Source: Notoacmeibacter sp. MSK16QG-6 (GTDB lineage Bacteria; Pseudomonadota; Alphaproteobacteria; Rhizobiales; Rhizobiaceae). From it: DNA of 64,000 bases. The stretch is from contig NZ_JAMYXM010000001.1 in NCBI RefSeq assembly GCF_024158145.1, positions 310,001 through 374,000 on the forward strand, read 5' to 3'. The notes below the pieces were generated by a model, which searched no databases, had not been told where the DNA came from, and saw nothing but the letters and a program-made list of their open reading frames with translations. The translations under genes and the position numbers were made by a program. Below are positions 8,790-16,658 of this stretch, one piece after another. Every line of letters starts with the position of its first letter. The stretch's first letter is position 1.

Positions 8790-9989
8790 TTACCGCTCGA
8801 CCAGCTTCACGCGGCGGTTGAACCAGTTCATGAATGTCGAGACGGCCAGCGAAATGGTCAGATAAACCACCATCCAGATCGCCACGACCTCGACGCTCTG
8901 TCCCGTCTGATTGAGAACGGTCGAGCCAACCGCCACAAGATCGGGATATCCGACCGCCAGGCCGAGCGAAGAGTTCTTGGTGAGATTCAGATATTGGCTC
9001 GTCAGCGGCGGGATGATGACGCGGAACGCCTGCGGCACGACCACGTGACGCAATATCTGCCCGCGCCGCAGACCGAGCGCCGAAGCCGCTTCGGTCTGGC
9101 CATGGCTGACCGACAGGATGCCCGCCCGCACGATCTCGGCGATGAAAGCGCCGGTGTAGACCGAGAGCGCGAGGAAGAGAGCCAGAAATTCCGGCTTGAT
9201 CTGGAAGCCGCCCTGCAGGTTGAAGCGCGTTGCCGTCGGATATTCGAACTCGACCGGCAGGCCCGTCAGAATAAAGACCACGATTGGCAGCCCGACAATC
9301 AGACCAATGGCGGGCCATAGGACCGGCATGCGATGGCCTGTCTGCAACTGCCGCTTTCTGGAATACCAGACCAGAGCGATCGCAGCGCCGATTCCCGCCA
9401 GAAGCGCCGCGCCGGTCGCCCACGCGCCTGCCTGAAAAAGCGCCGTCGGCGTCTGCAGGCCGCGATTGGACAGAAACGATCCAAAGGGCAGCGATATGGC
9501 TCCGGCCGGGCGTGGCAGAACCGCAAGCACACCGAAATACCAGAACATGATGACCAGAAGAGGCGGGATGTTGCGGAAAGTCTCCACGTAAACCGTGGAG
9601 AGGCCGCGAATGATGTAGTTTGTGGAAAGCCGGCCGATACCGACCAAAAACCCAAGGACCGTCGCCATCACAATGCCGGCGGCCGAGACGATCAGCGTGT
9701 TCAGGATGCCGATTATCAGCGCGCGGCCATAGCTGGCATCCGACGAGAACGGAATCGGCAACTGCGAAATCTCAAAACCGGAACGGCGCTCCAGGAAATC
9801 GAATCCCGAAGCGATATTGGCGGACCGCAGATTTTCGATGGTGTTGTGAACCAGCCACCAGCCTAGAGCCACCAGAGCGATGATCAGGGCGATCTGCGCG
9901 ATGATGCCCCGGTAGCGGGTATCGTTCAGAAGGGCGAGTGCGCCGCCGGCGCTCCCGTGCGCGCCTGCCATTTCCGTATTTACCGCCAT
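8790..9989 (-). CDS. aapQ: AapQ, permease of the general L-amino acid ABC transporter
   Basis: A 399-residue inner-membrane permease, close to the usual AapQ length. The first membrane helix (IIAQIALIIALVALGWW) is followed by the AapQ-type N-terminal stretch NLRSANIASGFDFLERRSGF. The HisM-like permease core then runs to the C-terminus with the EAA motif TEAASALGLRRGQILRHVVVPQ. It forms the channel with AapM. It is separated from aapJ by 96 bp carrying a stem-loop, so expression is expected to be lower than that of the binding protein. Confidence 0.94.
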   Translation of the reverse strand: MAVNTEMAGAHGSAGGALALLNDTRYRGIIAQIALIIALVALGWWLVHNTIENLRSANIASGFDFLERRSGFEISQLPIPFSSDASYGRALIIGILNTLIVSAAGIVMATVLGFLVGIGRLSTNYIIRGLSTVYVETFRNIPPLLVIMFWYFGVLAVLPRPAGAISLPFGSFLSNRGLQTPTALFQAGAWATGAALLAGIGAAIALVWYSRKRQLQTGHRMPVLWPAIGLIVGLPIVVFILTGLPVEFEYPTATRFNLQGGFQIKPEFLALFLALSVYTGAFIAEIVRAGILSVSHGQTEAASALGLRRGQILRHVVVPQAFRVIIPPLTSQYLNLTKNSSLGLAVGYPDLVAVGSTVLNQTGQSVEVVAIWMVVYLTISLAVSTFMNWFNRRVKLVER

Positions 9990-10045
9990 ACCGTTCCCTC
10001 TTTACCGGCCGCGCCGTGGCACATTGCCAGGCGATCAAGTGAGAA

Positions 10046-10072
10046 GCCCGCCCGAATTGTCTTCGGACGGGC
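10046..10072 (-). terminator. Intercistronic stem-loop between aapJ and aapQ
   Basis: An 11-bp stem (10046-10056 with 10062-10072, one G-U pair) has a 5-nt loop, downstream of the aapJ stop on the minus strand. The following bases (UUCUC) are only weakly U-rich, so partial termination or a 3' stability element is likely. This is a common way to make more binding protein than permease. Confidence 0.65.
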
Positions 10073-10085
10073 CTTTGTTACCGGT

Positions 10086-11138
10086 TTAGCGGATCGGCGG
10101 TGCGTACTGCACACCCCCGTCGGTCCAAAGCTTGTTCAGACCGCGGTCGATGCCCAGCGGCGAACCGGCGCCAACATTGCGGTCGAAGATTTCGCCGTAA
10201 TTGCCGACGGCCGCAATGGCTTTCGCCGCCCAGTCGTTTTCAAGACCGAGGGTCTGGCCAAAATTGCCTTCCGCGCCGAGAAGGCGACGGATCGACGGAT
10301 CTTCAGAACCCTTCATTTCCTCGACATTGTCCTGGGTCACGCCAAGCTCTTCGGCGTTGAGCAGCGCGAAGTGAACCCACTGAACGATGTTGGCCCAGGT
10401 GTCGTCACCCTGACGAACAGCCGGCCCAAGCGGTTCTTTGGAGATGATTTCCGGAAGAACCACGTGCGCGTCCGGATCGGCCAGTTCGAGGCGCGTGCCG
10501 TAAAGGCCGGAGGCATCGGTCGTCAGAACGTCGCAACGGCCGCTCTCATAGGCCTGGTTCACATTGTCCTGGCTCTCGATAACGACTGGGTTGTAGGACA
10601 TGCCTTCCTTATTGAAGTAGTCCGTCAGATTCAGCTCGGTCGTCGTGCCGGACTGAACGCACACCGTTGCGCCATCCAGTTCCTTTGCGCTGGAAACGTC
10701 GATTTCCTTGCGAACCATGAAGCCCTGGCCGTCATAATAGTTGACGCCGCCGAAGGTCAGGCCGAGCTTGGTGTCGCGGTCCATGGTCCAGGTGGTATTA
10801 CGCGCCAGAACATCGACTTCATTGTTCTGTAGGGCGGGAAAACGCTGAACGGCGGAGAGCGGCGTATACGAAACCTTGGTGGCATCGCCCAAGATTGCGG
10901 CCGCGATCGCCTTGCAGTAATCGACGTCGAGGCCCTGCCATTCACCGGCATCGTTCTGAGAGGCAAAACCCGGCAGACCCGTATTGACGCCGCAGCGAAG
11001 TTCACCCGCGCTCTGGACCGAGCCGAGCGTGCTCGACGAGGCAGCCATGTTCTTCTCTTCTTCCTGCGCGACTGCGGACGTTCCCGCTATCGTGAGTGAA
11101 GCGACGCCTGCCAGGCCGGCGATTAGATATTTCTTCAT
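10086..11138 (-). CDS. aapJ: AapJ, periplasmic general L-amino acid-binding protein
   Basis: A 350-residue solute-binding protein of family 3. The signal peptide is MKKYLIAGLAGVASLTIAG with cleavage near SAVAQ-EEE. The mature protein begins LGSVQSAGELRCGVNTGLPGF, then WQGLDVDYCKAIAAAILGD, ARNTTWTMDRD and the C-terminal GNYGEIFDRNVG, all typical of AapJ. It delivers a wide range of L-amino acids to AapQM in the periplasm. A strong GGGAGAGG Shine-Dalgarno lies 6-7 nt before the ATG. It is the first gene of the operon. Confidence 0.95.
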   Translation of the reverse strand: MKKYLIAGLAGVASLTIAGTSAVAQEEEKNMAASSSTLGSVQSAGELRCGVNTGLPGFASQNDAGEWQGLDVDYCKAIAAAILGDATKVSYTPLSAVQRFPALQNNEVDVLARNTTWTMDRDTKLGLTFGGVNYYDGQGFMVRKEIDVSSAKELDGATVCVQSGTTTELNLTDYFNKEGMSYNPVVIESQDNVNQAYESGRCDVLTTDASGLYGTRLELADPDAHVVLPEIISKEPLGPAVRQGDDTWANIVQWVHFALLNAEELGVTQDNVEEMKGSEDPSIRRLLGAEGNFGQTLGLENDWAAKAIAAVGNYGEIFDRNVGAGSPLGIDRGLNKLWTDGGVQYAPPIR

Positions 11139-11810
11139 ATTAAAACCTCTCCCAAGGTGATGTGGTTTGGACCAATCTTTGGATTATGGCCACGCTTGCC
11201 TTCACCCGCCAATGCGGTCAGAGCCAACGCTTGCCGCTATACCAAGCAGACTGAAACGCCACGTCAAGCGTTTGTCACGGATACAAACGTCCAGCCCATT
11301 CACAATTTCGTGATCGACCACAATTTTCGCCAGCATTCGCAGATACTTATAGAAGTCACCTTCCTTCCGTTGCGAAAGGTCTTTCGCCTGAAATGAGGCT
11401 GCCTATTTTGCGTGCATGGAAAAGGACGGCCGGGCGAGGCGAGCAAAGCATCCTTTATATAATGCATGAGCCACTTCTCTTCGCCCCTACGATCCGTCGG
11501 TCGCTTATGCCAAGCCTCGACCGGTTAGTGACGGCTCCGCAACGCTTCATTCCTTAATGACTACTTAATATACAGCCCCGGAAAGGACGGGGCACCCTCG
11601 CAGATGTGACCTTTCTGCCACGGCTGCACCCACATGCATCTTCTCAGGTCATTGAAGGGGGCTTTTGCGTTTGCGCAGAATCAGCCTGATCGTGTTTATG
11701 ACTTTCAGACGACGCGTTTTGGCGTGGTCGATTGAGGGGTCCGAGGCAGGGACATTTGGAGATAACTCTCCGAGCCGAACGACCCGGGTTAAAAGAAACT
11801 GGAGGTCATT
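11139..11810. other. 672-bp non-coding region between divergent aapJ and porin genes
   Basis: No convincing gene. It should hold the promoters of aapJ (leftward) and of the porin (rightward). Visible elements: a 7-bp inverted repeat GCGAAAG/CTTTCGC at 11372-11387; a TTAA-N7-TTAA site at 11554-11568, overlapping an AT-rich -10-like TTAATATA; a GCCCCG/CGGGGC hairpin at 11575-11593; and a strong GGAGGTCATT ribosome-binding site just before the porin ATG. If transcription starts near 11575, the porin mRNA has a leader of about 230 nt, long enough for sRNA control. Confidence 0.5.
11554..11568. promoter_or_regulatory. CtrA-type box TTAA-N7-TTAA
   Basis: A perfect full-length CtrA consensus (TTAA at 11554-11557 and 11565-11568), 243 bp upstream of the porin ATG and overlapping a possible -10 element. 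CtrA is the cell-cycle master regulator in this order. This is a consensus match only. Confidence 0.4.
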
Positions 11811-12938
11811 ATGACAATCAAGAGCCTGCTTCTCGGCTCAGCCGCTTCCCTGGTTGCGGTTTCTGGCGCTCAGGCTGCCGACGCCATCATCATCGAACCG
11901 GAGCCCGTTGAATACGTTCGCGTCTGCGACGCTTACGGCGCCGGCTACTACTACATCCCGGGCACCGAAACCTGCCTGTCGATCAACGGTTACGTTCGCT
12001 TCCAGCTCGGCTTCTCGAGCGACGACGACGCTGCCAATAACGGCCTCTTCGGCTTCGAAGACGACACCTACAACGCAAGCGTTCGTGGCCGCGTCAACTT
12101 CGACGCTCGTTCGGAAACCGAATTCGGCACACTTCGTTCGTACCTTCGTTTCCAGGGCGACCTGCAGCCTGACCTGGACGAGACGATCGGTGAAGACGGC
12201 AATGTCGACATGGAATCCGCTTTCATTCAGCTCGGCGGCCTGACCATGGGTTACACCGGCTCGTTCTACAGCGTCGGTGGCCGCAGCGATCTTTACGGCG
12301 ACGACAACCTGAACGACGGTAGCGGCTCCGACACGATCCTCGTCGGTTACACCTACGCAGCTAACGGCCTCGCTATCGGTATCTCCGTTGAAGACGACGA
12401 CACCAACGACTTCGCTCCGGACGTCGTCGGTTACGTTGCCTACGAATGGGACGCTTACGGCATCTTCGGTGCTGTTGCTTATGATGAAGAAGTTACCGTC
12501 ACCAACGACGATGGCTGGGCGGCCAAAATTGGCGCGACCTACGCAAGTGATCGCTTTGGCTTCAAGCTGGTCGGTCTCTATGCCGACAGCGGCAATGCCC
12601 ATGCACCTGGTACGGGTGACGGCGACCTCGGCGACCTCGGCGGTACCGCTTTCGGTAACGGTTCTGAGTGGAGCGTCATCGCTTCCATGCAGTTCGCTGC
12701 GACCGACAACCTGACCTTCGGTCTTGGTGGCCAGTACTTCTGGAACTTCTACGAGACGGGTGATCCGTTCGATGAAACCGATGTTGACGGTTTCCAGGTC
12801 GAAGCGATTGCTGTTTGGGAGCCGGTTGAGAACCTCTCCATCCTGACCGGTGTTGCTTACCGTGACCTCGTCGACGAGCCGGATGGTGCTGACGACGGCG
12901 AACTCGAAGGTGTTATCCGCTTCACGCGTTCCTTCTAA
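11811..12938 (+). CDS. Outer-membrane porin of the rhizobial Omp2/porin_2 family
   Basis: A 375-residue porin. The signal peptide MTIKSLLLGSAASLVAVSGAQA is followed by the family's fixed start ADAIIIEPEPVEYVRVCDAYGAGYYYIPGT..C, where the two cysteines (C39, C55) form the conserved disulfide. The rest alternates aromatic and acidic residues as expected for a beta-barrel, and it ends IRFTRSF with the C-terminal Phe needed for Bam-dependent assembly. Acidic residues (DDD, DGDLGDLGG) are unusually common, suggesting cation selectivity. Codon use is strongly biased (GAC, TTC, GGC), as in highly expressed genes; this also creates a 368-codon antisense shadow. It is a single gene with a long leader and its own terminator. 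Confidence 0.93.
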   Translation: MTIKSLLLGSAASLVAVSGAQAADAIIIEPEPVEYVRVCDAYGAGYYYIPGTETCLSINGYVRFQLGFSSDDDAANNGLFGFEDDTYNASVRGRVNFDARSETEFGTLRSYLRFQGDLQPDLDETIGEDGNVDMESAFIQLGGLTMGYTGSFYSVGGRSDLYGDDNLNDGSGSDTILVGYTYAANGLAIGISVEDDDTNDFAPDVVGYVAYEWDAYGIFGAVAYDEEVTVTNDDGWAAKIGATYASDRFGFKLVGLYADSGNAHAPGTGDGDLGDLGGTAFGNGSEWSVIASMQFAATDNLTFGLGGQYFWNFYETGDPFDETDVDGFQVEAIAVWEPVENLSILTGVAYRDLVDEPDGADDGELEGVIRFTRSF

Positions 12939-12963
12939 GTTCACTTAGAACTATCGACATGAG

Positions 12964-12996
12964 ATTGCCGGCGTCCATTTCGGGCGTCGGCAATTT
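12964..12996 (+). terminator. Rho-independent terminator of the porin gene
   Basis: A stem of about 13 bp (12964-12976 with 12982-12994, containing a G-U pair) has a 5-nt loop and is followed by TTTCATTT. It lies 26 bp after the porin stop codon. Confidence 0.8.
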
Positions 12997-13047
12997 TCAT
13001 TTAACGCCGCAGATTTCGGTGGTCCGAGATGTCACGGAGAGCGTCAG

Positions 13048-13578
13048 ATGGTTGAACACGACGTAGGCCGGCGTATCCAAGTCATTGTAGAGGATATTAC
13101 CAAGCTCGACGTGGACGCCATTGTGAACGCCGCCAATGAAAGCCTTCTGGGCGGCGGCGGTGTGGACGGCGCCATTCATCGCGCAGCTGGTCCGAAATTG
13201 TTGGAAGAGTGCCGCTCAGTCGGCGGATGCCCCACCGGGGAAGCGCGGATCACAAAGGGATATAATCTACCGGCGCGATTTATTATCCATACAGTCGGCC
13301 CCATCTGGCGAGGGGGAAATGCCGGCGAAGAGACGTTGCTACGCAGCGCCTATCGCGAAAGTCTTATCATGGCCTCGGCTCATCAGTGCCGCACGGTCGC
13401 GTTCCCAGCCATATCGACTGGTGTCTATAGCTATCCGAAAGCGCAGGCCGCTCGTGTGGCCGTCTCGGAAACCATCGCTTATCTGCAAAACCAAGCGATT
13501 CCGGAAACTGTCATCTTCTGCGCCTTCGACGAGACAACGGCGCAGCTTTACAGAGATCTCCTGCAAAGCGACGAATAG
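13048..13578 (+). CDS. Macro-domain protein, O-acetyl-ADP-ribose/ADP-ribose hydrolase
   Basis: A 176-residue stand-alone macro domain of the MacroD/YmdB type. Motifs in order: VDAIVNAANESLLGGGGVDGAIH near residue 26 (the catalytic N-A-A-N and GGGGVDGAIH loops), CPTGEARITKGYNL, IHTVGP, then the ISTGVYSYP phosphate loop near residue 131. These proteins remove ADP-ribose from acidic residues or deacetylate O-acetyl-ADP-ribose in the cytosol. It follows the porin terminator, so it needs its own promoter. It is convergent with the small Sel1 gene 6 bp away. The substrate cannot be told from the sequence. Confidence 0.92.
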   Translation: MVEHDVGRRIQVIVEDITKLDVDAIVNAANESLLGGGGVDGAIHRAAGPKLLEECRSVGGCPTGEARITKGYNLPARFIIHTVGPIWRGGNAGEETLLRSAYRESLIMASAHQCRTVAFPAISTGVYSYPKAQAARVAVSETIAYLQNQAIPETVIFCAFDETTAQLYRDLLQSDE

Positions 13579-13584
13579 CCGCTC

Positions 13585-13851
13585 TTAGTGAAGCGTCATC
13601 CACTTACGCGCGTCACGAAGAGCGGCCGCAAGTTCATCTTTCGTCAGCATCGAAGCAATTTCCGTTCGCCGCTCTGCGGCCGCCGCTGAGCCTTTCGATG
13701 CAGCGATATTGAACCATTTGTGCGCCGACACCATGTCGATTGCGCCGTCGCGGCCCGTGGCGCAAGCCAGACCAAGATCGAAAAGGCGGTCGGCCTGCCC
13801 CACTATCCCGATGGTCGTTGCGTCATACTGCTCGATATCCAAACGTGCCAT
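13585..13851 (-). CDS. Small Sel1-repeat protein
   Basis: An 88-residue protein with one and a half Sel1-like repeats: ADRLFDLGLACATGRDGAIDMVSAHKWFNIAASKGSAAA-type spacing covers residues 20-58. The C-terminal helix is rich in Ala and charged residues (ELAAALRDARKWM). No signal peptide or membrane segment. Small proteins of this type are common in the order, and their function is unknown beyond protein binding. The ATG at 13851 is the only convincing start. Confidence 0.7.
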   Translation of the reverse strand: MARLDIEQYDATTIGIVGQADRLFDLGLACATGRDGAIDMVSAHKWFNIAASKGSAAAAERRTEIASMLTKDELAAALRDARKWMTLH

Positions 13852-14087
13852 GATCCCAAGTCCTTCCCTTTTTCATGTGGGAAGGATGAGGCCCAACCTG
13901 CTGCCGAGATATGAACGGACAGGCTTAATCGTTTTCTTTCTCATAGAAATTTCGGAAAATTTTCTGAACTTGCTAGGCCAAAGCAGCGCATCGCTTTGTC
14001 CTTATTACGGTTTCTGCGATTTTACCTATGGGAAAGCATGGCTCGAATTGCGTCACAAGCCATCGATCTGCAACATATTGACGTACG

Positions 14088-14103
14088 TTTACGTTAGCGT
14101 AAG
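14088..14103. promoter_or_regulatory. Operator-like inverted repeat TTACG-N4-CGTAA
   Basis: TTACG and CGTAA arms (14089-14102) lie 46 bp before the DUF2147 start. A closely related 16-mer is at 18449 upstream of ETF-QO; both share the 10-mer ACGTTTACGT. The form resembles MerR-family (LiuR-like) operators as I recall them. The regulator is unproven. Confidence 0.4.
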
Positions 14104-14148
14104 AATAAGCGATGCGTTCGCTTATCGCCACGCAATGGGAGGAACATG

Positions 14149-14499
14149 ATGAAATTTCACACGATCGCTTTGATAGCTTTTGCACTCGGCCTGTTCGCCG
14201 CAGGTCCAGCGTCCGCGGCTGAACCGATTGTCGGCAAATGGCAGCGCCCGAACGGCACAGTCATCGCATATTCCGGCTCCGGCCCCTATTGCGGCCAGGT
14301 TCAGACCGGTGAGTATAAGGGCAAATCCATCGGCTGCATGAACGGATCGGGCGGCAGTTACAAAGGCAAGGTCAACAAGCTGGACGAAGGCAAAACCTAT
14401 TCCGGCAAGGCTAGTGTCTCGGGCAATTCGTTAAAGCTTTCCGGTTGCGTCTTGGGTGGAGTCATCTGCAAGAGCGAGACGCTCAAGCGCGTAAAATAA
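14149..14499 (+). CDS. DUF2147 family secreted protein
   Basis: A 116-residue exported protein. A signal peptide (MKFHTIALIAFALGLFAAG, cut near ASA-AEP) precedes a compact DUF2147 domain starting IVGKWQRPNGT, with GKSIGCMNG and ending LKLSGCVLGGVICKSETLKRV. Family members are small periplasmic beta-rich proteins of unknown function. Four cysteines in the mature part suggest disulfides. Of two adjacent ATGs I chose the second, 6 nt from GGGAGG. The TTACG-N4-CGTAA palindrome just upstream suggests regulated expression. The spacing to neighbours argues for a monocistronic unit. Confidence 0.8.
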   Translation: MKFHTIALIAFALGLFAAGPASAAEPIVGKWQRPNGTVIAYSGSGPYCGQVQTGEYKGKSIGCMNGSGGSYKGKVNKLDEGKTYSGKASVSGNSLKLSGCVLGGVICKSETLKRVK

Positions 14500-14556
14500 G
14501 CTTCGCAGCTCCCTGCTGCACTTCAGGTGCTGTCACCAAAACCGATCGATAATAAT

Positions 14557-14588
14557 ATACGGCCGGGCCAGCGATGGTCCGGCCGTAT
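14557..14588 (+). terminator. Strong stem-loop after the DUF2147 gene
   Basis: A 13-bp stem (14557-14569 with 14576-14588, one G-T pair) has a 6-nt loop, 57 bp after the DUF2147 stop. No T-run follows on the plus strand, so it may act as a 3' end stabiliser or a weak terminator. Confidence 0.5.
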
Positions 14589-14621
14589 GCGTCCAAAGGA
14601 TTACATCAATCCAGACCAGTG

Positions 14622-14635
14622 TTGACGCGGATCAA
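14622..14635 (+). promoter_or_regulatory. FNR/FixK-type box upstream of the universal stress gene
   Basis: TTGAC-GCGG-ATCAA is a perfect match to the FNR/FixK consensus TTGAY-N4-ATCAA. Its centre is about 64 bp before the uspA-like ATG, compatible with a class II (-41.5) position and a leader of about 22 nt. This predicts induction under low oxygen. Confidence 0.65.
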
Positions 14636-14692
14636 GGTGCTGGCCTCTTTGACAGTCCATCCTCGGGAAGAAACCCAAGGAGGATGTCCCTT

Positions 14693-15532
14693 ATGACAAC
14701 GATGATGCTTGATCTTACATGCCCGGAGGCCCTCGGCCCACTGATGAAAGTTGCCGCGCCTCTGGCCAAGCGCCTGCCCGGCCGCATCATAGGCGCTCAT
14801 GTCTCGCCAGCATTCGAGGGCGTTGCGCCAATCGAACCGTTTGCCTTGAGCGATGCGTATTACGACGAAGTGCGCGCCCGCTACGAAAGCGACATCGAGA
14901 AGCGGACGAAACAGGTCGATCAGGACCTTTCCAAAGCCCTCTCTTCAGAAGCCTTGCGGGGAAATCTCACCCATGCCACGGCCGGTCCCAACGGTATCGG
15001 CGCCAAGCTCGCCCGACTGGCCCGCAATTACGATCTGGTCATCGCTCTTCAGAAGGGCAAGGTGAACGTCGCTATTCCGCCAGAGGTTCTTGCCCTCGAT
15101 GCCGGCCGGCCGGTTCTCGTGGTGCCGGAGGCGACGTCGGCGACCGACGTCGGATCGCATGTGATGATCGCGTGGAACGGCACTCGGGAAGCCGCACGCG
15201 CCGCCTTCGATGTGTTGCCGCTGATCAAGCCGGAGGGCCGCATAACGGTTGTCGCGATCGATGCGGGCCAAGAGGACGCCACGCATGGCTTCGTGCCGGG
15301 CGACACGCTCGCGCGGACGCTCGCACGAGACGGTCTCAAGGTCGAAGCCATGTCACGCAAGCTGACCTCGAAGACCATCGGCAATGAGCTGTTGAACACT
15401 GCTGCCGATATCGGGGCAGATATGATTGCTATGGGCGCTTACGGGCATACGAGATGGCGGGAGATGGTGTTCGGTGGCGCGACGCGCTCCATCATCGACC
15501 AGATTACCGTTCCGGTGCTGATGGCGCACTGA
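14693..15532 (+). CDS. Universal stress protein, tandem-domain
   Basis: A 279-residue cytosolic protein with a degenerate N-terminal Usp-like half (residues 1-140) and a typical C-terminal UspA domain (VMIAWNGTREAARAAFDVLP, then MGAYGHTRWREMVFGGATRSII, ending VPVLMAH). The GxxGHxR-N-GGxTRxI nucleotide-binding signature is intact in the C-terminal half. Two in-frame ATGs exist: the first directly abuts AAGGAGG, so the second at 14693, with 9-nt spacing, is preferred. An FNR-type box upstream suggests oxygen-limited induction, as is common for two-domain Usp proteins. Confidence 0.88.
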   Translation: MTTMMLDLTCPEALGPLMKVAAPLAKRLPGRIIGAHVSPAFEGVAPIEPFALSDAYYDEVRARYESDIEKRTKQVDQDLSKALSSEALRGNLTHATAGPNGIGAKLARLARNYDLVIALQKGKVNVAIPPEVLALDAGRPVLVVPEATSATDVGSHVMIAWNGTREAARAAFDVLPLIKPEGRITVVAIDAGQEDATHGFVPGDTLARTLARDGLKVEAMSRKLTSKTIGNELLNTAADIGADMIAMGAYGHTRWREMVFGGATRSIIDQITVPVLMAH

Positions 15533-15564
15533 CGCCCTTGGCTCTGACGTTCACGAAATTCAAA

Positions 15565-15587
15565 GGCGGTGGCCTCTCGTCACCGCC
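15565..15587 (+). terminator. Probable rho-independent terminator of the Usp gene
   Basis: GGCGGTG (15565-15571) pairs with CACCGCC (15581-15587) across a 9-nt loop, followed by a pyrimidine-rich stretch ending in TTTT. It lies 32 bp after the Usp stop. Confidence 0.65.
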
Positions 15588-15737
15588 CTCTTCGTTTTGA
15601 CATGCCTGCGCCGCCGGTGCGTGCATCAATATCTTGTCAATGATTTTGAACCGTAGCTGAACGGCAATATCAGCATAAGTTCAGTGCCGAAATGCGATGA
15701 TTGGCCCATGTTAAACAGACAATCCTTGGGCAATGTC

Positions 15738-15908
15738 ATGATCGTCCGCCGCTTCATCGCCATATGTCTCATATCCGCAGGGTTCGGCATGGGACTATCC
15801 ATCCTGGCGGCCGAAAGCGTTCGCCCAGCCTACAGCCTCGGAGCCGGCGCCTACCTTCCGTGCGTATATGAAATCCAGCCCACCATCTGCCTCGGGCCTG
15901 AGCGATAA
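15738..15908 (+). CDS. Small putative secreted or membrane peptide, unrecognised
   Basis: A 56-codon frame beginning MIVRRFIAICLISAGFGMG, which looks like a signal peptide or single membrane helix. A short tail of about 30 residues with two cysteines (LPCVYE and TICLGPE) follows. Upstream in-frame starts at 15684 (GTG) and 15708 are possible. No convincing Shine-Dalgarno was seen for any of them. I do not recognise a family. It is the only coding candidate between the Usp terminator and the convergent DUF922 gene. Confidence 0.35.
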   Translation: MIVRRFIAICLISAGFGMGLSILAAESVRPAYSLGAGAYLPCVYEIQPTICLGPER

Positions 15909-15928
15909 CAAACGTCTGCGCGAGAAAT

Positions 15929-16531
15929 CTATCGCGTCAACGCCCTGACCAGCTTATCGACTTCGCCGCCGCGCCGGTGCTCGACCTTATCGAAGGCGTT
16001 CTGGCGGACATCGTACTCTTTCCAGATCGCGTCCATGCGGCGAGCCAATTCGCGCTTCGCCTTGCCGCAATGGCGATCCCGCGTTCGCATCGCAAACCGG
16101 CTGAGCAGGTCGTCCATTTTACGGGCCATGTCCACGGCAAGCGCGGCGTGCTGCCCTTCATGCTTCTGTACACCGGCGATGAACGCCGTCCAGCGATGTT
16201 GAAGCTGCGGGTCGGCCCGTTCGCTCAAACGCGGATAGGTATAGCGTATATGGAGGCGAACACCTGGATCGCGTACCCGGCAAATGCCGTCCTGCATAAC
16301 GAGGTCGCCTTCATTTCTGGGGCTATACCAGGTCTGCGCAATATCGCGGGCGAGAAACCCGCTACGCGGGCCGCGCCGCGCCATGTCACGCACGACGTCG
16401 CGACCGGTCTCGCCCTTCACAATGTAGTATCGCGTGGTCTCGGATAGATGCACATCGGCGCTGGCCGGCCTTGGCAGCACCAACGCGGCTGACATAAGAG
16501 CGATCGCAGCGGCAGATTTCCAGAACGGCAT
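15929..16531 (-). CDS. DUF922-type putative secreted Zn-dependent protease
   Basis: A 200-residue exported protein. The signal peptide (MPFWKSAAAIALMSAALVLP, cut near ASA-DVH) is followed by a DUF922 domain: TTRYYIVKGETGRDVV and RDPGVRLHIRYTYPRL, then the zinc-binding HEGQH motif near residue 124 within an amphipathic helix (VQKHEGQHAALAVDMA). A charged C-terminal helix completes it (MDAIWKEYDVRQNAFDK). The HExxH-like motif supports periplasmic metalloprotease activity, though this has not been shown for the family as far as I know. It is a single gene downstream of a 127-bp gap from ETF-QO end, and could be read from its own promoter. Confidence 0.75.
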   Translation of the reverse strand: MPFWKSAAAIALMSAALVLPRPASADVHLSETTRYYIVKGETGRDVVRDMARRGPRSGFLARDIAQTWYSPRNEGDLVMQDGICRVRDPGVRLHIRYTYPRLSERADPQLQHRWTAFIAGVQKHEGQHAALAVDMARKMDDLLSRFAMRTRDRHCGKAKRELARRMDAIWKEYDVRQNAFDKVEHRRGGEVDKLVRALTR

Positions 16532-16658
16532 GACGGACCCGATCTTCCGATGACGCCCGCCATTGAATCATGCCGACTGCTTGCCGTCCAGCGCTAAAGG
16601 CCCGTGTGGCCCACCATGGTTACGCTTTCTGAAAGCCGGCTCTTCTCGTGCAACACAT

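Noticed and set aside
11372-11387. Inverted repeat GCGAAAG/CTTTCGC as a terminator
   Set aside because: The loop would be only 2 nt and no T-run follows. It could be an operator, but nothing supports that further.
11838-12944. A 368-codon antisense frame over the porin
   Set aside because: The porin has extreme codon bias (GAC, TTC, GGC), which removes stops on the other strand. The antisense product is low-complexity Val/Glu/Ala with no domain.
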